Below are positions 1-13,444 of a stretch of DNA of 60,000 bases, one piece after another. The notes under the pieces are model-generated. The model saw only the letters and a program-made list of their open reading frames with translations. It made no database searches and was not told the origin of the DNA. Position 1 is the first letter of the stretch, and every line of letters begins with the position of its first letter. The stretch is from Bolinopsis microptera. Lineage: Eukaryota; Ctenophora; Tentaculata; Lobata; Bolinopsidae. The translations under genes were made by a program, and so were the position numbers. The stretch lies in NCBI RefSeq assembly GCF_026151205.1, contig NC_087072.1, forward strand, positions 24,767,799 to 24,827,798, in the 5' to 3' direction.

Positions 1-91
1 TCATCGTAGATTGCATTTTGTTATATGTATTATTATTAAAACCTGGTAGTGCTCGTAGCCTCGACCTCAGAAATAACATTTGACTACCTTC

Positions 92-325
92 GGTACTGGT
101 AGCCAACATGGTACTGGTAGCCAACATGGTACTGGTAGCCAACATGGTACTGGTAGCCAACATGGTACAGGTAGCCAATATGGTACTGGTAGCCAACATG
201 GTACTGGTAGCCAACATGGTACTGGTAGCCAACATGGTACTGGTAGCCAACATGGTACTGGTAGCCAACATGGTACTGGTAGCCAACATGGTACTGGTAG
301 CCAATATGGTACTGGTAGCCAACAC
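92..325. repeat. 18-bp minisatellite, about 13 copies
   Basis: Unit GGTACTGGTAGCCAACAT with few variants (CAATAT, TACAGG). The period is a multiple of three, so long frames on both strands are artefacts. Confidence 0.95.
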
Positions 326-2505
326 TGCAAGACTGAGATTACTTACGTCCTACATTTGACTTATAATGCTGACTGCTGAGACTGACAGCACCAATAAAGA
401 TAATCACATAGCTTATTTTACCCCACGCCCGATCAAGACACTCGGATATTTATGGATCTGATCTTATTTTATCTACCAGCAGTCAACAAAGCTATACTTT
501 GGCACCAAGATTATACTGCAGAGTTCAGCTCCCGTCAAAAGCTAATAAACCAAAAACCGTTTAGTTTCAGAGGATTCAAGGGGCACGAAGACAAATATAG
601 CTCCGATTAAATTGTAATTTTAGACACAAGACACGATTCCCCCGCATTTAGAGTATTACACAATAAATATTAAACTTTAATTTCCACGGAGAGAGCTCAT
701 TAACAGGTTTAACATGTCAAAATTTAAGTTCGGTAAGTAGTTGCAGGTCAAGAGCTTGTCGGATTTTGGCAGATTGGGTGGAATTGGTAATGAGCCAAAT
801 TTGTCAGAAATAGCTCTCTTGGTGTTCTATCCATTCTAGAAGGTCACACGCGTTACTAAACTCGTGCACGTGACAGAGAACACGCGACAGATAACTGAGT
901 CTGAGAGGGTAGGATATATATATAGTAGTATATACTATATATTACCATTATTATAGTACATATATTGCTGTATATTGCTGACACGTCTAAGGTATGGATA
1001 ATAAGGGTGCCCCTTTCCTTTGACAGCTTTAGCGGGAAAGCGCTACAATTTGCGACAAATATGACTGGCCATCGCCCATAATAATATCATAAAGATAAGC
1101 CTTTGATGTAGCTGTAAAAACTGTTGATTCTACCTGGGAACTATAAGGAATACCGGCATGTTGAAAACATTTTGGACGCTTTGAAGATTAATCGGTTGTC
1201 AATGAAGATATTAAATATTCGTTAGAAAGGAGACATTCTTGGTAAAACTCAAGGACTCTTTGACAATTGAAGTTATGACAGTCAGTTTCGGGAAACCTTA
1301 CATTTCAAGAAAATTTAAGAAATTTACCGTTCTATTTTGATCCTTTGATCAGAAATTTTAGAACGTTTATCGGCTCTTAGTTTCTACATTAAATTCACGC
1401 GCGCAGTACGCAGTTTTACGAGAATAAGATAATATTATGAGGGCAAATTATTGGGATTGAATGCTTTTTGCACAATATAGTGATGGTTTGCTAGGGTAAA
1501 ACTTGTCAAGGTTTTGACGCACACGTGCAATTATATTTGACGGATAGGTGTAGATTACATACAGTGAGTACTGAGTACAAGGAATTTATAAGGAATATAT
1601 TATAATGAACACACAGGGAATATGCAAGAAATATTAAATTATTTCTTTGAATTGAGCGCTTCTTTCTGCAGCACCGCTGAGGGTACTCATGCCTGGTGCA
1701 TCCGGGAGTGCGGCTAATTCTATTGGCTCTGTTTACTCCGGAACAGTGTACAGAGCAGAGTGTAATTGGCGCGTGTACCAATGTGTATTTGTGTGTATTA
1801 TTATCACACACACCCGCACAGATACCAGAGCTATACAAGTTGTTGTGTATGTACACTGTTATACATGACGCATGTTTTTCTGTAACTGCATTAATATTAT
1901 CAGAAAAGACGGAATAGTAATTCAGCGTCAATAAAATGTGCGCACGGATATTTGTAAATACATTTATTTCAGAGCAAGATAAATTTGTTACGTCATCACG
2001 TTACGGTAGTCGGCTAGTAGACCCGATACCTTTATCTTGTCTGCTGCTTTACAAATCAGTGGAACAGTTCGTCAACTGTCTCCCCACAGGTCGCAACATA
2101 ACGAAATCTTGTATTATATACTACGTGAGATGTGTTACTTTATTACATTATCAATATTCACTTTTCTCATTTCTACCCTGCTTCACATATCAGCTTATCT
2201 TCATCTTCTCAACTCAATAATTCGATAATAACCCACCTGAAACAGTCACATACAGATCACATGGCAGTGAATAGCGATCACGTGGTACATGTCACGTGGT
2301 TCATCACATCCAACATGATGATAAAACACCTACCATATAACGGTGGGTACTAGCGTGCAACAAGCACAGAATTACAGGGCTTTACAAATCTTTAACGTTA
2401 GTGTTAAAACACGCACATGCCTTGTCATGGCCCCCGGGCATGTTTAAAAAGTTTAACTCAAGGACTATCGACATTCATGGTACAAGACACTGCATAGCAG
2501 TTGCA

Positions 2506-2508
<3 letters not shown>
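326..2508. other. no gene seen
   Basis: AT-rich sequence with short frames only. A minus-strand 141-codon frame at 1506-1931 has no recognisable features and is probably chance. Two CACGTG E-boxes lie at 2279-2284 and 2293-2298. Confidence 0.5.

Positions 2509-2576
<68 letters not shown>
2509..2576. repeat. (CT)n microsatellite
   Basis: About 34 CT dinucleotides with one interruption, followed by (AGC)4. Confidence 0.95.
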
Positions 2577-4466
2577 AGCAGCAGCAGCAGGAGGATAGTT
2601 TTATAACACTCCCCCCCTAAAAACATTTGACATCTGTTAGAGACTTTAAACAGGATCACCAGTTTAACTGCCTACTTTCTGTCTGGATAAAGAGCTCAGG
2701 TTTGTGGAGCACGGGAGAGGTAAACGTTTTTTTTATACGGTGAGATTTAATAAATCAAACAGCTGGAGCGAGGGAGCTTTAAAGCTGTTTATATAATAAT
2801 GAGAGGCTGGTGCAGCGGTTTTGATTAATTTGAAGTTTAAAGCTAAGTATGTTATTCAGGAGGCAGGAGATCATCTCCGAGACACTTTGTTGATTTAATT
2901 CAAGTTGTTTTATACTAGAGATAAACTTTCTATCTCAGGGTATTTATGTATTTAAATATTCGATTTACTATTTCTGCGAATCCAGGAATTTCAGTAGAAC
3001 TACGTCAACTATATTATTAGTTTAAATGGTTATTTTTCGTCATTATAAAGATGCCACTAGGCTAGACAAAGTTCAAGACTCGTGATTAACATTTTAGTAT
3101 CCAAATGAAGTAATCTTGAAATATCTACAAGTCGTACACCTTGGATTTATCTTTAAACCCAAAAAGATATAACATGATATGATGGTATCACGGAGACTAA
3201 ATAAGTCACGTGACAACACTGATAGTGAGAACGTCAAGCAAAGATGATTAAAAATCAATACCATAATGCGGTAATTTGTGCTTGGATACAATTAATGGTT
3301 AATCATCATCCGTGAGATTCATGGTATACTGTGAACAGCAAAAACTAATTATTTAATGTAGGGTAGATACCTAAACTGGCTCGGGTAATTAATATGCACT
3401 TGTACGACACTGTCAAGACACGAGGCAGGATTGAAACGGCAATAAATTAAGTGACATATAACATCAATTAGTACACGGAACTATAATATCCTTAAATCCA
3501 TTATTAATCCTACAATTAATTCGGCGGAATATCTAGAACGAAAATATGATGCTTATTTAAGGTACTTACGAGATAAAAGCGAATGAGGTGCCATGGTTGA
3601 GCGACAAAATTTAGAAGTGAATTTCTAAGAAATAATGGGGGATCATAGGGCTATAGTTTATAGATATAATCGAATACTTATCGCTGAATTATAGAAGTTT
3701 GGGTGTTAAACCTACTTGCACCCTCTGCACCGCGCAGGACCCAATTATTAGATACGAATTTTAACAAAAAACTCATAACTTAACAGTGACTGTCCAGTTA
3801 CCTGAACGATAATTAATAACACGAAATGTTAATACCATTATAAAGATTTTAAACCATGGCAATTCATTACCATGACAATGAGCCAGTGTTTAAATGCGTG
3901 ACTCACTCTGAGACCCCCTGGCTGGTGGCTGGTGGCTGGTGGCTGGTGGCTGCATGGCTCTTTTTGCGTGGTTTACAGTTTACATGTTATTGTTCTGTTG
4001 AAAGTTTTCGGGAGATAATCTGCAGGCTTCGCTCAATTATAAAAACTCAAGAAGTCTAGCTAAAATTCGGTATTCTTATGTTTTCACATGTCAGAAATTT
4101 AAAAACTTAACTTTATTCTTAAGAATCACATACACATACTTTACATTTTGGTTTCCACTGCATTTTGATATTATCGGATTTAACGTGATGCTATCACCAA
4201 TAATCCGATAAACGAAGGATCGCAGGGCACAGCACAGCAAGACAATTGCTTGATTAAATTAATTTGACTAGCCTGAGCATAACAACCTTGCTGCGGGGAA
4301 GTGTCGTATTTTAACTGAAAGTTTGACTAAGTTTAACTAAAAAGCTACGTCTTGACAATCCAGTAAATCCTCTCAAGTTTACACTGTACCAGTAGGTACC
4401 TTGCTCTGTACAAATAAAAAGTAGTATTCCAGAATGCTCGCACCAAGTAGAGACTGACACAGCAGA
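2577..4466. other. no gene seen
   Basis: AT-rich; nothing beyond the 7-bp repeat at 3919. Confidence 0.5.
3919..3951. repeat. 7-bp GGCTGGT tandem repeat
   Basis: About four and a half copies of GGCTGGT. Confidence 0.8.
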
Positions 4467-7006
4467 TGGTCATAATTAACGGCCTCATTATTAGTCATTA
4501 TTTATCAGCATCAATTTAGCCTGGTCATAATTAACAGCCTCATTATAATTATTATTTATCAGCATCTATTTAGCCTAGTCATAATTAACAGCCTCATTAT
4601 AATTATTATTTATCAGCATCTATTTAGCCTAGTCATAATTAACAGCCTCATTATAATTATTATTTATCAGCATCTATTTAGCCTAGTCATAATTAACGGC
4701 CTCATTATTAGTCATTATTTATCAGCATCAATTTAGCCTAGTCATAATTAACAGCCTCATTATAATTATTATTTATCAGCATCTATTTAGCCTGGTCATA
4801 ATTAACAGCCTCATTATAATTATTATTTATCAGCATCTATTTAGCCTAGTCATAATTAACGGCCTCATTATTAGTCATTATTTATCAGCATCAATTTAGC
4901 CTAGTCATAATTAACAGCCTCATTATAATTATTATTTATCAGCATCAATTTAGCCTAGTCATAATTAACAGCCTCATTATAATTATTATTTATCAGCATC
5001 AATTTAGCCTAGTCATATTTACAGCCTCATTATAATTATTATTTATCAGCATCTATTTAGCCTAGTCATAATTAACAGCCTCATTATAATTATTATTTAT
5101 CAGCATCTATTTAGCCTGGTCATAATTAACAGCCTCATTATAATTATTATTTATCAGCATCTATTTAGCCTAGTCATAATTAACGGCCTCATTATTAGTC
5201 ATTATTTATCAGCATCAATTTAGCCTAGTCATAATTAACAGCCTCATTATAATTATTATTTATCAGCATCAATTTAGCCTAGTCATAATTAACAGCCTCA
5301 TTATAATTATTATTTATCAGCATCAATTTAGCCTAGTCATAATTAACAGCCTCATTATAATTATTATTTATCAGCATCTATTTAGCCTAGTCATAATTAA
5401 CAGCCTCATTATAATTATTATTTATCAGCATCAATTTAGCCTAGTCATAATTAACAGCCTCATTATAATTATTATTTATCAGCATCTATTTAGCCTAGTC
5501 ATAATTAACAGCCTCATTATAATTATTATTTATCAGCATCAATTTAGCCTAGTCATAATTAACAGCCTCATTATAATTATTATTTATCAGCATCTATTTA
5601 GCCTAGTCATAATTAACAGCCTCATTATAATTATTATTTATCAGCATCAATTTAGCCTAGTCATAATTAACAGCCTCATTATAATTATTATTTATCAGCA
5701 TCAATTTAGCCTAGTCATAATTAACAGCCTCATTATAATTATTATTTATCAGCATCAATTTAGCCTAGTCATAATTAACAGCCTCATTATAATTATTATT
5801 TATCAGCATCTATTTAGCCTAGTCATAATTAACAGCCTCATTATAATTATTATTTATCAGCATCAATTTAGCCTAGTCATAATTAACAGCCTCATTATAA
5901 TTATTATTTATCAGCATCAATTTAGCCTAGTCATAATTAACAGCCTCATTATAATTATTATTTATCAGCATCTATTTAGCCTAGTCATAATTAACAGCCT
6001 CATTATAACTATTATTTATCAGCATCTATTTAGCCTAGTCATAATTAACAGCCTCATTATAACTATTATTTATCAGCATCTATTTAGCCTAGTCATAATT
6101 AACAGCCTCATTATAACTATTATTTATCAGCATCAATTTAGCCTAGTCATAATTAACAGCCTCATTATAACTATTATTTATCAGCATCTATTTAGCCTAG
6201 TCATAATTAACAGCCTCATTATAACTATTATTTATCAGCATCTATTTAGCCTAGTCATAATTAACAGCCTCATTATAACTATTATTTATCAGCATCAATT
6301 TAGCCTAGTCATAATTAACAGCCTCATTATAACTATTATTTATCAGCATCAATTTAGCCTAGTCATAATTAACAGCCTCATTATAACTATTATTTATCAG
6401 CATCTATTTAGCCTAGTCATAATTAACAGCCTCATTATAACTATTATTTATCAGCATCTATTTAGCCTAGTCATAATTAACAGCCTCATTATAACTATTA
6501 TTTATCAGCATCTATTTAGCCTAGTCATAATTAACAGCCTCATTATAACTATTATTTATCAGCATCTATTTAGCCTAGTCATAATTAACAGCCTCATTAT
6601 AACTATTATTTATCAGCATCAATTTAGCCTAGTCATAATTAACAGCCTCATTATAACTATTATTTATCAGCATCAATTTAGCCTAGTCATAATTAACAGC
6701 CTCATTATAACTATTATTTATCAGCATCTATTTAGCCTAGTCATAATTAACAGCCTCATTATAACTATTATTTATCAGCATCTATTTAGCCTAGTCATAA
6801 TTAACAGCCTCATTATAATTATTATTTATCAGCATCTATTTAGCCTAGTCATAATTAACAGCCTCATTATAACTATTATTTATCAGCATCTATTTAGCCT
6901 AGTCATAATTAACAGCCTCATTATAATTATTATTTATCAGCATCTATTTAGCCTAGTCATAATTAACAGCCTCATTATAATTATTATTTATCAGCATCTA
7001 TTTAGC
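4467..7006. repeat. 54-bp minisatellite, about 47 copies
   Basis: Unit starts TAGCCTAGTCATAATTAACA and ends TATTTATCAGCATCTATT. Variant sites (AATTATT, AACTATT, TTAGTCATT; CAATT or CTATT) are not random: TTAGTCATT units occur only in the first 750 bp at multiples of 54 bp, and AACTATT units fill about 6.0-6.8 kb. Each unit carries a TAATTA core and a GATAA complement. Confidence 0.95.
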
Positions 7007-7126
7007 CCGTTACAGACTATGGGCAGGTTAAAATACTGGCTATAGAAAGCAGACCTTGGCCTATCCAGACTTGGTTAGAGTTTGAAGCTCCACTATAAGT
7101 GAGCTTCTGCCTGTTTTGATAACCGG

Positions 7127-7328
7127 ATGGGGGAGGCTATACTGGGGGAGGCTATAAGGGGGGAGGCTACTAGGGAGAGGCTATTAGGGAGGAGGCTAGT
7201 GGGGGAGGCTATACTGGGGGAGGCTAGTGGGGAAGGCTATACTGGGGGAGGCTATACTGGGGGAGGCTATACTGGGGGAGGCTATACTGGGGGAGGCTAT
7301 ACTGGGGGAGCCTACTAGGGGGGAGGCT
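7127..7328. repeat. 15-bp GGGGGAGGCTATACT minisatellite
   Basis: About 13 copies with variants of 11-15 bp, strongly purine-biased on the plus strand. Confidence 0.9.
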
Positions 7329-7829
7329 AGGATAAAGTGTTGAAATATTCCTTTCTAGACGAAGTTAAGAAGTAGCGACTATAATTCTCCGCACGTGCAT
7401 AAAGTAGTAAGCTTCGGGATGTAAGGATATCTAGGCTATCTGATAGCTCCTAATTTATCCTTTGTCAGCGTTCTAGTCTGTCCAAGTTCTTAATCTCCTT
7501 TGCAATAAAAGGAATCGACTTAAATTTGTGACAAATCAACGCTCTTATCGTTATCAGAAAATTGGTAATTATGTCTGTACATCATGTAGTCCTCACGTGC
7601 AAAAAGCAACACGACCCATTGCATGGTAGTTACTTAGTAACGCCGTTTCAATAAAATACACCTGATTTCTACTGTAATTTTAATCTGCTACTAAAACGCA
7701 TAATTATACGAACGATATAACTCCTTCCTTTGAAAACTAGAATGGTGTATTTCTCTATGTTAAAGTCAAGCGTTTTCTATTTCTTACAAAATCTGAAAAT
7801 TATGGTAAACTGTAAAGTAAAATACATAC

Positions 7830-7890
7830 CAAGGAGTCTGAGATACTTCGCTTCAACATCTTCAACATCAACAGAGACACCTCCACGACG
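7830..7890 (-). CDS. unknown gene, exon 3
   Basis: 61 nt, phase 0 to phase 1; acceptor TTTAATAG, donor GTATGT. Reads RRGGVSVDVEDVEAKYLRLL. Confidence 0.5.
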
Positions 7891-8370
7891 CTATTAAAGA
7901 GTTGTTGATTAAGTGAACAGTTACTTTTGAGACGATTGTTTTTTACATTTTAGATAAATTAAGAATGTTCAACAGTTTGCGATTTTTTCGTGTAAGAGAT
8001 GGTTATTGATAAAGGAAATAGAAAATTAGAAAGTAAATCTTACAAAAAACGTTTATAACCCACCATCAGACGAGGACGAGGTCCGTCACCACACGCGTTT
8101 TTCTTAGCTTTTGGAGAAGTTGGCAGTCCTAAGGATATTGCTCCTCTTCTTTCAAATACGTACCTTGGAATTTCCTGAGACGAAGGTTTAATTATTTACA
8201 AATCAACCTGTACATAGCTGAAGAATCGTTAACAGCAAGTCAAGTTAATCTAGATTTTAGTTAAAATAAAACACTACCTTATCAAGCGGAAGAGAAGGTA
8301 GTTCGAGCAGTTCACTATGTCTGTTCCCTTTCAGCATAGCAAAACATTTCGGGAGGAGACTGATAGTCAT
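7830..8370 (-). CDS. small multi-exon gene of unknown function
   Basis: Three phase-consistent exons: 8278-8370, 8064-8174 and 7830-7890. The ATG at 8370 is preceded in frame by TGA 12 nt upstream. It reads MTISLLPKCFAMLKGNRHSE LLELPSLPLDK, EIPRYVFERRGAISLGLPTS PKAKKNACGDGPRPRLM and RRGGVSVDVEDVEAKYLRLL. Splice sites are good (GTAGTG, CTCAG, GTGGGT, TTTAATAG, GTATGT). The last exon leaves in phase 1; no clear following exon was found, and read-through of its donor stops at TAG 7777. The coding quality of exons 2 and 3 (basic, Gly/Pro-rich, then acidic) looks real. No family recognised. Its upstream region carries a CRE and two forkhead-type sites. Confidence 0.5.
8064..8174 (-). CDS. unknown gene, exon 2
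   Basis: 111 nt, symmetric phase 0; acceptor CGTCTCAG, donor GTGGGT. Contains FERRGAISLGLPTSPKAKKN and GPRPRLM. Confidence 0.5.
8278..8370 (-). CDS. unknown gene, exon 1
   Basis: 93 nt, 31 codons from ATG to a phase-0 donor GTAGTG. An alternative in-frame ATG is at 8337. Confidence 0.4.
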
Positions 8371-8769
8371 TGATGCGATTCACAGCTAAGAAAATAACGT
8401 GGTCAAATAATTAAACGTTTTAATGAAATTATTTGTAGCCGATAGGTTACCACCTTTAAATTGATCACAAAGCAAGACATTCTTACCATTAACAAATGCA
8501 GCTGATAGATCTAGCCTGATGATAGATATAGAAATTACAGTTAAATTCATGAAATTACAGAAAATTCATGAACCTTATAATAGAACCTTTAAGTCTAAGA
8601 ATCTTCTAAAAGAGCATCATTGATTGATTATTAACCGGGACGGCGCCCGGGCGCATCTAACGACCGATTTAATCATGACAGATAAAGTAGTGTCAGCAGC
8701 CGATGGGGGAGATGCTGACGGCTACTGACGGTGGAGGAGGGGCCGAGGCTGGTCTCGTCTGGGTCTTGT

Positions 8770-8831
8770 TGACGTCAGTAAACAATTTTTGCCAAAAACG
8801 TCCGCGTCAGTAAACAATTTTTGCCAAAAAC
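8770..8831. promoter_or_regulatory. CRE plus duplicated forkhead-type site upstream of the unknown gene
   Basis: A full CRE palindrome TGACGTCA at 8770-8777 overlaps the first of two 26-bp direct repeats (8774-8799, 8806-8831; period 32 bp), each holding GTAAACAA, the forkhead core. It sits about 400 bp upstream of the ATG at 8370, next to a locally GC-rich stretch (8640-8760). Confidence 0.35.
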
Positions 8832-10683
8832 TCCTGAATTTTTAAAACTCTGTTGATTAACAGCTGTGAGCCTAACAACCACGCTGTTAAAAACCACTGG
8901 CTACTGGCGTAGGACTAAACTGATGCTATTTATAGAGTCAGCTGAACTCAATTAGTGTAGGCTGTTAAAACAAAATCCTGTAACACGCTCATTGAGCCTC
9001 GCATATGAATCATGTGAAAATCACGAAGACAGTGCAAAAATCAACTATCAGGTCAAACATTGTAATAAGTTGCTGTTACGGAGAACACGCATTAATAAGG
9101 CTCCAAATAATTGATTTTGTTCAAATCGTGATACTAAGCAAAATTGAACGTATTATTTATCAATATTTATAGCCTAAAGTAAAATTTAGGCAAAGCTGAT
9201 TTTTAAGAGATCAAAGAATAAAACGTTGAGATCAGGATCACTGTTTGATTTCCACTTTAAACCTACTAAAACCAGTAACAAAATGATGATTATATACTAG
9301 ACTACATTACAAAGCAGACTGAAATAATTTGCAAACAAAACTTACTGATAAAGTGATAAGCATCTTACTATATATAAAGCGAGACGATATATATATATAT
9401 ATATATCTATTTATCCGTGCCATTTTACTGACACCACGGCATCAACTTTAACACGACTTTCCGCAAAAACCGTAAAAGATATACAACTGAAACTTTTTTG
9501 ACTGGGTCAAATGCTTTAAAACGCGAATTAAATAGGTAATAATTATTTTAGTCTCTTGAGTCTTGACACCACTTTAGGGTTAGACGGGTTCCTGCTAGTT
9601 AAAGTTAAAGCGTCATTATGATAATAATTTCCAAGAAATTTGCATCATGCAATTGATTCAATCACAACTATAAACCAACTATAACATCAATCTCACATCC
9701 ACAAAATATAATAACTATAATAGAAGGTTCCTAAATTTTGGTGAACTTAATTGGTCTGTGATGATAAGTAGTTCAACTTCAGGGTCTGACGCTTCCCCAA
9801 ATGCATATATTGTGCTGCACAAATATTATAATATGGCTTCATACTTCATAAGTAAAATTTTTATAAACTATTAAATTTTGGATAAGTTTCCTGTATTGTT
9901 ACTTGTAGTAAAACGTCAACCTGACGTCAAACTGACTGGCATCATGGTTTGGTATACTGCCATATTAAAAGTAAAGTTATGTTATGGAACTCTAGTCGTT
10001 ATCAATTAGCAATTTAACGATGGTAAGTTATTTTTTCTGTTGACTGTCTCTGTAATACGAGTAAGATGCAGATCTTTTCAGGAAGCTTTACTTAAAATGT
10101 TTCGAATAGACTTATAATATGTATTCATTAGTGAGAGAAATTTGATAATTGAACAAAAAAACTGCTGCATCTCATTTTAGAATGTTGATAAGGGTAAATC
10201 AGTTACATGACACAGTTACATGACTGTGATCATGTTACAACAAAGTTGCAGATGAATGAAGAATGGAATGTTATCTATAATTTATTTAACATTTACATGC
10301 TTTATTTTCTATTTTCTGAAACTGAACCAATTTACTGTACTTCTTCCAGTGGCGCAACATTGCCTGTACGATAAATAATGGTATATATATGATATTTACC
10401 TAAGACAACGATCAACCCCCCCCCCCCACTGAAAAAGTACCACCCCCTGTTGGCGCCCCCGCCCCCTTTTGATGCCCCTCCCTAAAATTGGACAAATTAT
10501 ATGATTTTAGAGGATATGCCGGTAAAATCTCTAGAATAGTGTGTTTCTACTGCTAGAGCAAAACGCGTAGTTTTGCTAGTACTGTAGTTAAGTTTTTCCA
10601 AATTATCCCACATTCAAACAACGCCCCCCTAAGATGGTGCCCCCCCCCCCCCCCTGCACAACAGGGTCGGTGGGCCCTTAATC

Positions 10684-10906
10684 CAGTGGCGTAACTTAGG
10701 GCCCCGCAGACCCCGCTGTGCGGAGGGGGGGGGGGGCGCCGTATAAGGGGGGCGCAATTTTCCTGAATTTTAGGCCCTTTCACTGAAAAAACGCCTTGTT
10801 TGTGTATTTCCCTGTCCAATTTAGCATTCGGTCGACGCGAAAAAAATATTTGGGGCGCTTTTCGTCACTGAGCGGGGGGGCGCCAAAAGGCAAAGTTACG
10901 CCACTG
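10684..10906. mobile_element. hAT-type MITE
   Basis: 223 bp with terminal inverted repeats CAGTGGCGTAACTT / AAGTTACGCCACTG. Flanks CCTTAATC (10676-10683) and CCGTAATC (10907-10914) form an 8-bp target duplication with one mismatch, the hAT length. No transposase. It contains long G runs; C runs lie just to its left. Confidence 0.75.
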
Positions 10907-11899
10907 CCGTAATCTTAAATGGACCAGAACAATTGCAGTGATCATTCTATCATATATTACGCATAATTCATGAATTTATACACCATGGTTAGGTTTATAT
11001 TAGTTCCTAAAAGTTAATAAGTTAGTTACCATGCATTGAATGGGACATATTATTGAATATTTTGGTTAAGAATCAGAGCTTAAGTAGGGTTTATTGCACG
11101 TGTGGTAGACAAATTGTATATAAATTGGATTTGTGGCGCATTGTAGGGGTGACCAATGAAATCACAGCATTAAAGTTAAGTTCTTCATGAACTTAACATT
11201 TTTTAACCAAGACCGTCCAAAACTTCACAGCAGTAATGATGAAACTGAAGACTTAACTTCCAACAAGCTTTCAACCATGAGATGGACAACTTTTATAAGG
11301 CTGATTAGAGGATTAGAGGATTAAGAAAAATAAATTTCTTAATACAACTTAAAACCACTTGTTATGTAAAAAACGTTGTTTGGCTGAACCAAGGGTGCTT
11401 ACACAGTGTGAAGATTGGAGAAAGATGTGAACATCTGGACCCATCTATCGATCTGGATAATATGACCTGAAATAATATGCAATGGCCTACGTGAACATAG
11501 TAGTATTTACTGCTTTCCGGGCAGTAAAACTTTTGCAATGTTGCTTTTGATGAGTATCATGCCTCTTATAATCTCAAAATGCCTTGGCTGTATGTCAACT
11601 CATATCATAAAGTGTAGAGGAAGTTCAGCATCTATCTTCAGTTCTGAAACTAACCATAACCCTCACAAAAACTCTAGCCCTAACTTTTAAGCCAAAAAGC
11701 GTTTTACCAACCAGCTTGTCATGTGAGCAAGAAATTTTTTATATACTACTGCACATGGAAGCATTTTAAATTAATTCATGTGTCATGGTATGGGTGTGAT
11801 TCTTAATTGGCACGCGATATATCATATATCATATCACATACATCTCTCACGAATGCACATTCAATTTGATACGTATGAAATAGTTTTATAACTTACTTT

Positions 11900-12732
11900 A
11901 CCCTTCTTTGCCGAAACACTGCGTTACAAAGTATCCAGTCAGGACATACTTTACCCCATCGAAAACGTCCGAGATCTTGGAGTTATGGTTTCAAGTGATC
12001 TTAGCTGGTCGACACACATCGGCAACACTATCTTATAATAATAATAAATACAACATTTATAAACCGCCTTATAGCTAAATCATATAACTCGATATAATTT
12101 AATCCTGGAGATAAACTCCAGTGCTTTCTAAAGCGGCTCTTACATGGGTATTCAGTGTGTTCAAGACCCGTGACAAGACCGTTATGACTACTCTCTACAA
12201 GTCACTAGTAAGAAGCCTACTGGAGTATTGCTGCCCACTCTGGAGCCCTACCAAGGTGACTGAAATACAGCTGATAGAGGGGGTGCAAAGAACTTTCAAC
12301 AGTCGTATTGGTGGTCTTCAACATCTCAACTATTGGGAAAGACTCGTACAGCTTAAATTGATGTCTCTACAGCGCAGACGGGAGAGGTATATCATCCTGA
12401 TGATGTGGAAGATTCTCCATAATGTGGTACCAAACTGCTGTGATATCAAGTTCAAGGTGACCCCAAGACACGGTGATGTAGCTGTCATACCCTCATTGTC
12501 AAAGTCCTTACGCAACCAGTCACTGTACGACAGGTCTTTTGCAGTTCAAGGACCGAAGCTGTGGAACAAAGTGCCTCACACAGTAAAGGCTGATTCATCC
12601 TTTGACATGTTTAAGTGTAGTTTGTCGAACTTTCTTGCTTTGATACCGGACAACCCTACGGTCGCCGGCTACAGCTGCAGTTGGTCAAACTCACTGGTTG
12701 ACTACTTGCCATCCAGGTGGTCAGATATCTGA
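11900..12732 (+). pseudogene. LINE reverse transcriptase 3' fragment (CR1/L2-like)
   Basis: At 12121-12732 an open frame encodes the C-terminal part of a non-LTR reverse transcriptase: FKTRDKTVMTTLYKSLVRSL, LEYCCPLWSP, then WERLVQLKLMSLQRRRERYI. About 90 bp upstream, 11930-12030 reads VRDLGVMVSSDLSWSTHIGN, the preceding DLGVxxSxDLxWxxHI motif. The two are split by an AT-rich insert with stop codons (about 12030-12120). Endonuclease and catalytic palm are absent, as in a 5'-truncated copy. An 8-bp TATCCTTG/TGTATCCT repeat at about 13073-13100 may be its 3' tail. Confidence 0.75.
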
Positions 12733-13444
12733 TGACCCTTCCGGCTCCACGGATGAACTCAACGAAGTAACGAAGTAAGTAACTTTATTTTGGACTAAGA
12801 TTAGGTGCCTGGACTTGTATAATATATGGACCAAAATTTTACGGGGAATCGTTCGATCACTTTATATAGTTCATATCTATAAGTATAATATATATATTTA
12901 TAATAATTAAACTCATGAACCATACAAATTTGATTTACTTAAAGAAAATAGCATTATATTATAACATTTCTATTTTATCCTTACACATTTGTAAATGATT
13001 AGAAGTGTGTAACTTAAATTATTTCAGAATTATAACTATTGTGAACTCAATAAAATAATTATCACTTTTGTATCCTTGTATCCTTGTATCCTTGTATCCT
13101 AATATATATATATATAAATATATAAGTATTGCTGAAAGCACAGTGTAAGGCCTACACGGACCGCCTCTATATTACCTAACCCATAACCACATGCTTTTGC
13201 GCTCCTGCAGGCCGCAGGCGCGCTTGTTTTACAATTAGCAACAAGGGAGATGGGCACGCGCTATTGCAAGCCCAAGGGCTGAGACCAGGGCTCTGGATAG
13301 AGCAACATTTTACGGAGAAATAAAACAATAACATTTTTGAGCTTCTTTGTTTTTATTTTATTTTTAAAGTAATTAAAGTACTATTAATTTATATTATATA
13401 AATGCATACATTGATTTTAAATACATTGCAACAATTTGATTTTA

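Noticed and set aside
3856-4059. 67-codon frame with WLVAGGWWLVA
   Set aside because: The core is the 7-bp repeat; no splice or homology support.
10553-10819. 88-codon minus-strand frame
   Set aside because: It runs across the hAT MITE end and poly-C/G runs.
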